A stretch of DNA of 64,000 nt from Siphonodentalium dalli. Lineage: Eukaryota > Mollusca > Scaphopoda > Gadilida > Siphonodentaliidae. The notes under the pieces were generated by a model. That model saw nothing but the letters and a program-made list of their open reading frames with translations. It had not been told where the DNA came from and made no database searches. The stretch covers positions 90,510,707 to 90,574,706 of the forward strand of contig CP136067.1 of NCBI GenBank assembly GCA_032622095.1. The letters are read 5' to 3'. A program made the position numbers and the translations under genes. Positions 58,301-61,399 of this stretch are shown one piece after another (the first letter of the stretch is position 1; each line of letters begins with the position of its first letter).

Positions 58301-61173
58301 ATACAAAGGTCAGAAAATTGAAGTAGTCAAGAACTTTAACTATCTTGGAATTATTCATACAAAATCAGGGTCGTACTCGTGTGCAAAAAAGACTTTGCTG
58401 AATAAAGCAACAAAGGCAATGTATTCCATTATTTCAAAATCGAGAACACGCTGCTTGTCAATTAAAAATAACTTTGAATTGTTTGACGCACAAGTGTTGC
58501 CAATCATGCTGTATTGTTGCGAGGTATGGGGATCAGGGAACAATGATATGTTTGAAGTTATACACAGAACATTTATAAGACATGTTCTCCATCTGAGGTC
58601 GTCTACCCCCAATTATATGTTATATGGCGAGAGCGGTAGGCTGCCTATTGAATACACAATCAACTTGCGTGTTGTGAAATATTGGATGAAAATTAAGAAT
58701 ATGAACCAGAACAGATTTTGCAAACTTTTGTATTTACTATCCCTGAAAGTATGCGACGCTTCGTCAGTGAAATTTCAGTGGATAGAAAAAATAAAGAACA
58801 TCCTAACAGATTGTGGACAGATTCATCTGTGGAACATGGAGAATATTTCATGTCCAGAAAAATTAACACCATATTTCAAATGCAGTTTAAATAGTAAATT
58901 CCGAACCATCTGGTTATCTGATATAGAAAATTCTAGCAGAGGTAACACTTATAAGATTTTTAAACATGACATACATTTCGAAAGATACCTGAACTGTTTG
59001 GATACAAAGAATAGAATAACTCTCTGTCAATTCCGAACTAGTAACCACCATCTGCCAATAGAGAAAGGACGTTGGAACGAAACAACTGTACTTCGTAGAC
59101 TGTGTCCCCTGTGCCATAAACGTCAACTTGGAGATGAAATGCATTATTTGATGGAATGTGAATGTTTAGATGAGGCTAGAAATCGGTTCATGCTTAAGAA
59201 ATTTACAAGTATAGAACACGCGACTATTGATATTCTAGACGAGATACTAAATTTGAAAGACGTAATTTCCTTACGTAGACTCTGCTCTTTTATCCGACTG
59301 ATTAACCTTAAGTTGGATGCCAGTGATTAAAGTACATAGTTGTGGTTGTTGTTGTTGTTTTAGTTGTTGTTGTTGTTGTTGTGAATGGTGATGACGATGA
59401 AGCGATTATGATGTCGACCACATGATAAGTGTTAACAAGAAGGGCGACGACGGCGATGATAATGATGATGATGAAGCTTATGATGATGACGATGATGATG
59501 GAACGCTAATGATGATTATGTCGATGATGATGATGATGATGATGTTCCAATGATAATGACGACGATGGTGATGACGATGATGACAACAACAACGAAGTCG
59601 ACAACGACGACGAGTACGACGATGATAATGATGATGATGTTGATGAAGATGAAGATAGAGGTGACGATGAAGACGTTTGGGAGGTCACTGTATATTTTGT
59701 ATATAAATACTTTTCGTTATTCTGTCCATCTTATGTATATATTTCGTTTTCTCAATATCCATTCATGTTATTTAATTGGATCAGAGAATAAAGCAATTCA
59801 CCGACTTGGAATTCCGGGTGCGACTACAGCGCTTCTCTATCTTTCTGTTACACTTATAGGAAACAGTTTTAACGATAAGAAGATATAAAAGTTTATTAAT
59901 TAAATATCCCAGTCTTGCATTGAGCGACCTACATGTAATAGGACATCAACTGATATCAATCCAAACTCGGCTGATAACCCACTGAACTCACTTGATATCA
60001 GATGTGACGTCACCAAGCGAAACGCAGTGTTTACATCCAACGTAACAGCCACTCAGGAATGCAGTGCTTGGCCGATATGACGACACTTTCATAAGGGACT
60101 TTGAACTAATGGCGTTGTTGGTGTGTTGCATGTCATTTCGAATTGGTATTTAATCCGTAACTTAGATGGAAATCGTGAATATCTACTCGGCATATACCGT
60201 ACGTGGTCATATACTAATTTACAACTCTTCAACATCATACTTAATATGTCAATTTAGTTATTTAGTTTATATTATAGCCGTTTCCATTCAATTTTGTGTC
60301 TACACCGATGAACTGAAATTGGAATGAATACTAATGGTATTACCATAATACAGTCGAGCTAATTAATACCGACGTTTTAATACTTGATTAATTGGATATC
60401 GGCCGGGACAAATCATCCCTCGGCAACTTCATGTCAGCCGTCGACCTTCGGTTTGAGGCTGATATGATGTTACCTTTGATTGATATCTCGGCCGATATCT
60501 AACTAACCGAGTAATAACCTCTAAATATCAATTGGTCTTCTTGATAATGGTGAATATACATATGTGTGTGTTATTTCGCATGAACCCATCTCGAAGGCAT
60601 TGAGTCAAAGTATAGACTCTCTTTCTTTCTCGCTCTGTTCTCTCTCTCTCTCCCTCCCCTCTCTCTTTCTCGCTATTCTTCTCCTCCGCCGCAGTTCTTT
60701 ATAACCCATCATATACTCTACACACCTCCCGACGTCACATCTAATGTCAATACATTATAACGAACATATAATTAATCAGCCACTAAATACCCAATCATAT
60801 AGCAACGACCAGATACAAGATAGTTGTCCCATGCTGTCTGCGTGAGATATTCATGAGACAGCATGGTACCAAGATCTTGTATACATATTACCATTTTAAG
60901 AATATTGGTTATTATCTTTTCTAAGTGGGCGGAACGACAAAAAAAGCTTATAGCTTACTGTCGTATCCGTTTCCAACCGATATAACATGCCTGCAAATAT
61001 CCGATAACATACACCAACAATTTGTTATGTTTTATGTATCTGTATGTATTGTCTTTGAGTTGGAACAAAGTATGCTTTAAAAAAATTTGACTCACATTAC
61101 GCCCGTATAAACTGCACTTACCTAATTCGAAAACAATTGACAGGATAACTGTCTGGATTATAGTAGCTTTCAT
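25230..61173 (-). CDS. EGF-EGF-ZP domain membrane protein, ten coding exons
   Basis: Assembled from ten minus-strand exons (listed separately) with GT-AG introns and matching phases throughout, giving 1341 nt or 446 residues plus stop. In order: signal peptide about 1-18; EGF-like 1 (C27, C34, C40, C47, C49, C58); EGF-like 2 (C65, C69, C75, C84, C86, C95); ZP domain about 104-351, with four ZP-N cysteines (104, 135, 155, 193) and six in ZP-C (270, 288, 332, 337, 345, 351); furin-type RRKR at 365-368; membrane span about 407-428; basic tail ending FATDT. In known ZP proteins, cleavage near the membrane releases the module, which then polymerises into extracellular filaments such as egg coats, tectorial or apical matrices. 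I infer that role here; tissue is unknown. Introns are large and repeat-filled, and an antisense LINE sits in intron 1. Extra exons in the long introns cannot be excluded. Confidence 0.88.
25606..26515. repeat. Perfect-looking hairpin between direct repeats (intron 9)
   Basis: 26151-26301 is a nearly perfect inverted repeat of about 150 bp (arms starting TACAATGTGTACAGT; centre GACACGCAGTGTC). Direct copies of about 105 bp, starting TTTGATCATCA and ending GTGTTGCGC, flank it at about 25610-25717 and 26406-26512. A further short hairpin (GTCATATTGCACACTTGG...) follows at 26520-26580. Probably a composite non-autonomous transposon. Confidence 0.7.
26717..26974. mobile_element. TTAA-ended hairpin MITE (piggyBac-type), copy 1, intron 9
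   Basis: From TTAACCATTTCATGAATGG to GCCGTCATGCAATTGTTAA. Inside are palindromic modules of the form TGCATTCTCTTATATATGCG. TTAA target sites and CC(C/A)TTT ends fit piggyBac-type non-autonomous elements. Diverged from its relatives. Confidence 0.65.
27234..27366 (-). CDS. ZP gene exon 9: last ZP cysteine and furin-type site
   Basis: 133 nt, phase 0-1. Acceptor GTCGTTTCAG, donor G|GTATAT. It starts SPCSTIYAG, completing the C-x-x-x-x-x-C pair with exon 8, and carries GRRKRG, a consensus proprotein-convertase site where ZP proteins are normally cut. Found by the required phase and content; the donor is weaker than the others. A MITE ends 18 bp upstream of the exon. Confidence 0.82.
27385..27476. 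mobile_element. Mariner-type hairpin MITE next to exon 9
   Basis: A 92-bp near-perfect palindrome with arms (C)TGTAATGCTCTAAGTAATCG, flanked by TA on both sides. It is the same family as the 216-bp element at 53467-53682. TA duplication and a CAGTA-like end suggest Tc1/mariner mobilisation. It lies just upstream of the exon 9 acceptor on the minus strand. Confidence 0.8.
27903..28588. mobile_element. Terminal-inverted-repeat element with GAAATAGC array (intron 8)
   Basis: Arms of about 115 bp (left starting AATACGCACAAGCTTGAC at about 27905; right ending GTCAAGCTTGTGCGTATT) are reverse complements. The middle (about 28065-28260) is a loose array of AAATAGCGAAATAGG-like units. Open frames across it on both strands reflect the repeat. 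No transposase is present and target duplication is unclear. Confidence 0.8.
29325..29756. mobile_element. Fold-back element, about 430 bp, copy 1 (intron 8)
   Basis: Ends are ATGTGACCCGCCTTATC and its complement GATATGACGGGCCACAT, followed inward by GTCGGGATTTTTTTTACCC and two palindromic TGCATTCTCTTATATATGCG modules. The core is shared, in opposite orientation, with 49283-49715. A half-end of the same family sits at about 19325-19375. Confidence 0.8.
30044..30452. mobile_element. TTAA-ended hairpin MITE, copy 2 (intron 8)
   Basis: From TTAACACTTTCATGCAGGG to CCCGTCATGAAAGGGTTAA. The body holds AT-rich TTTAACA/AATGTAAGAAA runs (30120-30370) between palindromic modules. Same family as the copies at 26.7, 39.4, 39.9, 49.9, 50.2 and 51.5 kb. 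Confidence 0.7.
31397..31580 (-). CDS. ZP gene exon 8: ZP-C core
   Basis: 184 nt, phase 2-0. Acceptor TTCGTGTAG, donor ACG|GTATGT. It encodes GCIVNPMYSVG, the FRD version of the FRF-like strand, and YTCDVTLCHLATASSC, the most recognisable part of the ZP domain. Confidence 0.93.
31581..33770. other. Intron 7, 3' part: no gene recognised
   Basis: Contains dispersed repeat copy B at 32460-32790 (see the copy at 24.7 kb). A 69-codon frame on the plus strand (33361-33567) has balanced composition but no domain I recognise and no initiating ATG near its start. Otherwise unique AT-rich sequence. Confidence 0.55.
33775..34335. repeat. Minisatellite, unit about 30 bp (intron 7)
   Basis: About 16-18 degenerate units around TGAATGTTAAAGGGACACGA followed by a variable CACTC(A/G)CxGTG piece. 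No relation to the neighbouring exons was seen. AT-rich TTAAAATTTTG-like sequence follows to 34850. Confidence 0.85.
35075..35153 (-). CDS. ZP gene exon 7: ZP-C, cysteine 270
   Basis: 79 nt, phase 1-2. Acceptor TTTCTCCAG, donor GG|GTGAGT. It encodes NHKATLCTVDDGAGSN, matching the C-x-a-x-d pattern of ZP-C. Short, but its phases fit both neighbours exactly. Confidence 0.88.
35685..35942. repeat. Dispersed repeat, inverted partner 1 (intron 6)
   Basis: About 250 bp that is the diverged reverse complement of 40176-40430. Shared words include GCTCAATTGTAAATAT, CAAATCGACCGTACCA and TTCGGGACGC. Together the two copies bracket exon 6. Confidence 0.75.
36095..36320 (+). repeat. Possible LINE 3' tail fragment (intron 6)
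   Basis: GAT/GAC-rich sequence, then TTTGTATATAT, TTCTCAATAT and GATTAGAGAATAAA in the same order as the sequence after the intron 1 LINE (TTTGTATATA, TTCTCAATAT, GATCAGAGAATAAA at 59695-59792). Suggestive only: the matches are short. Confidence 0.3.
36618..36757 (-). CDS. ZP gene exon 6: linker and start of ZP-C
   Basis: 140 nt, phase 2-1. Acceptor GATGTTCCAG, donor G|GTAGGT. It encodes TTKLTVNGVEATTANVGD and IGFKITLPG, typical early ZP-C strands. It is bracketed by an inverted repeat pair (35.7 and 40.2 kb). Its length is not a multiple of three, so skipping it would shift the frame. Confidence 0.88.
36830..39020. other. Intron 5 stretch: no gene, some repeats
   Basis: No coding exon recognised. 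A short tandem duplication CCCATGAG(T/C)CCATTCATAT lies at 36840-36900, a (GACA)n run at 38664-38686, and a diverged hairpin repeat at about 38755-39008 that carries GTTCAGATAATAAGT and its complement. The latter resembles 52235-52490. Confidence 0.55.
39025..39352. repeat. Tandem repeat of about 65-75 bp with CRE-like palindromes (intron 5)
   Basis: About five units built on GTGACGTCACTCGGAGCGTAG followed by ATATCGCCTATTGTAAA and a CACACA stretch (two shown separately; each varies). Three units keep the full palindrome TGACGTCA and two have CGACGTCA. No coding potential. Confidence 0.8.
39384..39490. mobile_element. TTAA-ended hairpin MITE fragment, copy 3 (intron 5)
   Basis: Begins TTAACCCTTTCATGACGGG and contains one palindromic TGCATTCTCTTATA module. 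The right end is lost in AT-rich sequence. A further related module lies at 39885-40010 (copy 4, beginning CCATGACGGGAGCTTCCTG). Confidence 0.65.
40176..40430. repeat. Dispersed repeat, inverted partner 2 (intron 5)
   Basis: Diverged reverse complement of 35685-35942, about 250 bp. Same element in opposite orientation; type unknown, no coding potential. Confidence 0.75.
40885..41038. repeat. Long hairpin (intron 5)
   Basis: Arms with GGGTTATACATGTAT and GATGACAAAACATTTGAATT pair with the reverse complement over about 75 bp, with CGTGGCTAAAGCCACG at the centre. Probably a small MITE; ends not resolved. Confidence 0.75.
41142..41587. mobile_element. Fold-back element ending 37 bp from the exon 5 donor
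   Basis: Ends CAAGGCTCCAGTCACATTCG and CGAATGTGACAGGAGCCTTG are complementary. Subterminal repeats GATCACA(T/A)(T/C)xGTAGCCAGCTTTT occur three times in each half, inverted. About 445 bp, no coding capacity. It lies in intron 5 just downstream of exon 5 on the minus strand. Confidence 0.78.
41630..41778 (-). CDS. ZP gene exon 5: second half of ZP-N
   Basis: 149 nt, phase 0-2. Acceptor TATCTCTCAG, donor TC|GTAAGT. It encodes VKYDVKIIMQYDPMFLVSTD and FTLSCTYSTT, the conserved end of ZP-N with cysteine 193. Confidence 0.92.
42000..42785. repeat. Tandem repeat, unit about 125 bp, rich in AGGTCA motifs (intron 4)
   Basis: About six units, some truncated, each with TTGACCTTGAATTGAC, then AAGGTCAAGGTCAGGTCGGG, GATTTGACCCGTCCAAAAC and AAATTTCGTCGAAATCCGTC. 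Direct and inverted AGGTCA/TGACCT half-sites recur many times. The start (CTAGCTGGTGGGCCCGACAT) resembles ends of transposon families common in invertebrates, but I cannot name one. Confidence 0.85.
43195..43345. repeat. Minisatellite, unit 16 bp (intron 4)
   Basis: Nine or so copies of GAATAGCGAACCTTCG-like units, some reading GAATAGAGAACCT. No link to an exon was seen. Confidence 0.8.
43358..43665. repeat. Tandem duplication of about 145 bp (intron 4)
   Basis: Two copies share ATTCATATTATATGCC, GGCCCATAA(A/C)TA, AAATATTGAACCCCAAATTG and GGAGCCCG(C/T)GCAGA. They differ by small substitutions. No coding potential. Confidence 0.8.
43670..44500. other. Intron 4 stretch with no recognised content
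   Basis: About 830 bp of unique AT-rich sequence: no exon with ZP-compatible phase, no hairpin of note. Confidence 0.5.
44505..45290. repeat. Minisatellite, unit about 23 bp (intron 4)
   Basis: About 30 degenerate units around AACGTATAGTCAGGCATCAAAAT, with AACATA- and AACGCA- variants and partial units. More diverged than the adjacent 31-bp array. Confidence 0.88.
45345..46072. repeat. Minisatellite, unit about 31 bp (intron 4)
   Basis: About 23 well-conserved copies; each joins CACTAATGATGTTCCCGC to ACGTCCTCCAATT. Two variants (CCCAATT deletion and GCCATT) recur, suggesting block duplications. Read on the minus strand, CGTGCGGGAACATCA is faintly like CGTGCAGGAAATCAC in exon 4, which may be chance. 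Confidence 0.92.
46298..47086 (-). repeat. Minisatellite built from the exon 4 end plus its 5' splice site (intron 4)
   Basis: On the minus strand the true junction reads AGCATCACAAACCCCACCACG|GTAAGAT. About 18 further copies of this junction follow downstream, joined by either a short spacer (AT-rich, about 5 bp) or a longer one (TTATAAACGATCCTTC-like). Units are thus about 32 or 43 bp. Most keep GTAAGAT intact; some have GTAACAT or GTAATAT. An unrelated segment of about 120 bp interrupts at 46400-46520. Confidence 0.93.
47087..47280 (-). CDS. ZP gene exon 4: first half of ZP-N
   Basis: 194 nt, phase 1-0. Acceptor CATTTTCAG, donor ACG|GTAAGA. It begins with the ZP-typical LLCGDDQMTLKTK and includes cysteines 104, 135 and 155. 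The exon's last bases, encoding ISITNPTT, are the seed of the minisatellite filling the start of intron 4. Confidence 0.92.
47400..49270. other. Intron 3 stretch: no gene recognised
   Basis: About 1.9 kb. A short duplication, CAGGTTTAAACCGGTGATGACGAATCC-like, occurs at 47810-47890. Plus-strand frames at 48487-48909 have no recognised domain. A G-run lies at 48820-48829. Nothing else can be supported. Confidence 0.5.
49283..49715. mobile_element. Fold-back element, about 430 bp, copy 2 (intron 3)
   Basis: Left end ATGTGACCCGCCATATC, then GTCGGGATTTTTTTTACCC, paired palindromic TGCATTCTCTTATATATGCG modules, and a core containing CTGCAGGGAGCCCCACACAT. The core is the reverse complement of 29450-29640. 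The right arm's outer part has been lost. Confidence 0.8.
49868..50466. mobile_element. Two TTAA-family hairpin MITEs in a row (intron 3)
   Basis: Copy 5 (about 49868-50145) and copy 6 (about 50208-50466) each run from TTATGACTGGAGCTTCCTGA-like to CTATGAAAGGGTTA-like ends. Each has two palindromic modules of the form GCATTCTCTTATATATGCG. A G-run of ten lies at 49959-49968. Another module lies at 51555-51617 in intron 2-adjacent sequence. Confidence 0.7.
50500..50920 (-). repeat. Minisatellite built on the exon 3 5' splice site (intron 3)
   Basis: On the minus strand, the 26-bp unit is CCGTAAGTTACATAAGTTAT plus CCAGAT, about 16 copies. The true exon 3 donor reads ATCC|GTAAGTTACATACGTTATC, the same sequence. 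So each unit carries a 5' splice-site look-alike; some are altered to CTTAAG or CGCAAG, others keep CCGTAAGT. Confidence 0.92.
50921..50972 (-). pseudogene. Partial duplicate of exon 3 (52 nt)
   Basis: It repeats the last 52 nt of exon 3 (encoding TCLCDIGYTGDDCSE) with a donor GTAAGT after it and TTCTCTACACAG, an acceptor-like sequence, before it. It is separated from the true exon 3 end by only 36 nt. Length 52 is not a multiple of three, so splicing it in after exon 3 would shift the frame. Changes include K to T in GYKGDD. Confidence 0.85.
51009..51119 (-). CDS. ZP gene exon 3: EGF-like module 2
   Basis: 111 nt, phase 1-1. Acceptor TTCTTGCAG, donor TCC|GTAAGT. It encodes CLNGGTCYLMFSTQTCLCDI followed by GYKGDDC, a canonical EGF-like module. 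Its last half and its donor are duplicated immediately downstream. Confidence 0.93.
51130..52040. other. Intron 2
   Basis: AT-rich, with a TTTCTTACATTCTTTAACA repeat run (51360-51545) and one palindromic TTAA-family module (51555-51617). No other exon was recognised. Confidence 0.6.
52049..52183 (-). CDS. ZP gene exon 2: EGF-like module 1
   Basis: 135 nt, phase 1-1. Acceptor TTCTTGCAG, donor AA|GTAAGT. Six cysteines in EGF spacing (CHRDDVSC, GSHGTC, GVCTC, then C). Symmetric phase-1 exons are usual for EGF modules, which makes it easy to shuffle. Confidence 0.88.
52235..52610. repeat. TTAA-family hairpin repeat, second type (intron 1)
   Basis: Begins AACCCTTTCTCTACTAAATGG and contains GTTCAGATAATAAGTTC and its complement around GAACTTATTATCTGAATA. 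Related copies lie at 38755-39008 and 39640-39850, and a left-end fragment at 62006-62060 (AACCCTTTCAATACCGAATGG). Confidence 0.6.
52620..53460. other. Intron 1 stretch with no recognised content
   Basis: About 840 bp of unique-looking sequence between the hairpin repeat and the mariner-type MITE. No EGF-like exon could be seen on the minus strand. Confidence 0.5.
53467..53682. mobile_element. Mariner-type palindromic MITE, 216 bp (intron 1)
   Basis: Almost the whole 216 bp is one palindrome. Ends are CAGTAGTAATGCTCTAATTA and GATTATTTAGAGCATTACTG, flanked by TA on both sides. The centre is GCTCTCGCCGAGAGC. The outer 45 bp match the 92-bp copy beside exon 9. The LINE begins immediately after it. 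Confidence 0.85.
53686..54426 (+). CDS. LINE ORF1: SGNH/GDSL-hydrolase-like protein (5'-incomplete)
   Basis: Open from 53686 to the stop at 54424-54426, about 246 codons. The blocks of an SGNH hydrolase are visible: VVIGASNLRH (block I, nucleophile Ser near 53784), TVHLGTNDIS (GxND, near 53938) and SSGVHLSPKGAEKL (catalytic His near 54265). No ATG lies upstream of block I, so the true start is missing or translation began further upstream. Such esterase domains in LINE first proteins bind or remodel lipid or protein esters in ways not well understood. The remainder is charged and has no recognised RNA-binding motif. Confident of fold, not of activity. Confidence 0.82.
   Translation, partial: YSLWVDDQREHQSSSGIKGKLTPPVIDSVVIGASNLRHAKVDKPNMRILFTPGATYEDVDKLIDKAIRIPQIDPVNVKSLTVHLGTNDISRNTKHDNKPEDCFNQVIFWFNKAEKRLRDSFPNASINICSIPPRKLPGGKQKPHNAAANLVNNYVTTHCNSCEGFSFVDNDRLFIKDGNLVRSLFKDDDSSGVHLSPKGAEKLSEKLAETAIVLDPESDIEQLNTRKRFQNFTPTSPENKSGRFEK
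54463..55799 (+). pseudogene. LINE linker region with acidic tract (frame-disrupted)
   Basis: A frame from ATG 54463 has normal composition to about 55110, then becomes implausibly hydrophobic. A second frame, from about 55104, carries the sensible continuation (HVMGASNFGMGDFDNGNYTK), so a frameshift lies at about 55100-55130. This second frame runs through an Asp-rich tract of about 55 residues (55515-55665) and ends at 55799, overlapping the endonuclease frame from 55733. The region may be the C-terminal part of ORF1 or the N-terminal extension of ORF2; no domain recognised. Confidence 0.6.
55733..59330 (+). pseudogene. LINE ORF2: endonuclease and reverse transcriptase, one frameshift
   Basis: The AP-type endonuclease comes first (LGLNVCG, ICLSETKTD, GAVYVPPEG, ITGDFNA, FSDVH; about 55915-56700). 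A basic linker follows, then the reverse transcriptase with NKSPGDDGI, YRPITLLSCFGKL, IDFEKAFDNV, LSGVRQGENLSPLLFSLYLN and the catalytic YADD (about 58138). The C-terminus has a CCHC knuckle (CPLCHKRQLGDEMHYLMEC). The frame changes at about 57710, in a run of five Ts in GCGGGTTTTTAGAAAAGG, where one base too many makes a stop; the next frame continues the RT without a gap. No RNase H domain. About 1200 codons in all, usual for the family. Confidence 0.88.
59386..59700. repeat. GAT/GAC-rich low-complexity tract after the LINE
   Basis: Resembles the tract at the window start but shorter and less pure. It may be the LINE's own 3' UTR. Confidence 0.75.
59800..61110. other. Intron 1, 5' part: no gene recognised
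   Basis: About 1.3 kb. It holds a CT-rich microsatellite (60616-60680) and an imperfect hairpin at about 60818-60887 (CCATGCTGTCTxxxTGAGACAGCATGG). No exon with matching phase was seen. Confidence 0.55.
61122..61173 (-). CDS. ZP gene exon 1: signal peptide
   Basis: Starts ATG and encodes MKATIIQTVILSIVFEL, a plausible signal peptide core, then a phase-1 donor G|GTAAGT. The phase and the lack of any other function support its assignment to the ZP gene. TTTCAG lies three bases upstream of the ATG and resembles a 3' splice site, so a 5' UTR exon further upstream (above 61176) is likely. Confidence 0.7.
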
Positions 61174-61278
61174 TCTCTGAAAGTATAATAAGTTCAATTA
61201 ATGTTTGGCTCTTATACGCCGTGGATCTAACTCGCGGCCATAGTGGATCCACCAGGCCCGAAAATGTAGTTACAGTGC

Positions 61279-61377
61279 TACAGGTCAAAGTTTTGGAGTA
61301 GCATTTCCATATATGGAGGTTCTGAATATTGAAAAGCTCCACATTTGGAAATGCTACTCAATAACTTTGACCTGTAA
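61279..61377. repeat. Hairpin upstream of ZP gene exon 1
   Basis: CTACAGGTCAAAGTTTTGGA and TAGCATTTCCATATATGGAG pair with the reverse complement over about 42 bp per arm (right arm ends TAACTTTGACCTGTA). It sits about 105 bp upstream of exon 1. Probably a small MITE; an AGGTCA half-site lies at each arm's outer end. Confidence 0.75.
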
Positions 61378-61399
61378 AACCAAAAACCGCCGAACCGGG

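Larger units (their letters stand above)
53686..59385 (+). mobile_element. APE-type LINE with SGNH-hydrolase-like ORF1, antisense in intron 1
   Basis: Non-LTR retrotransposon: an SGNH-like first protein, a long acidic linker region, then an AP-type endonuclease, reverse transcriptase and a C-terminal CCHC knuckle. Esterase-type ORF1 proteins are known in CR1/L2-like LINEs, so that group is likeliest, though I cannot place the clade. The 5' end appears truncated or displaced at the palindromic MITE. After the stop at 59330 come a (GTT)n tract and GAT-rich sequence; the 3' end may be at about 59380 or may extend to an AATAAA at 59787-59792. About three frame disruptions are visible, so it is probably not active. 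Confidence 0.88.

Noticed and set aside
58355-58612. Minus-strand frames inside the LINE
   Set aside because: Antisense shadows of the reverse transcriptase.
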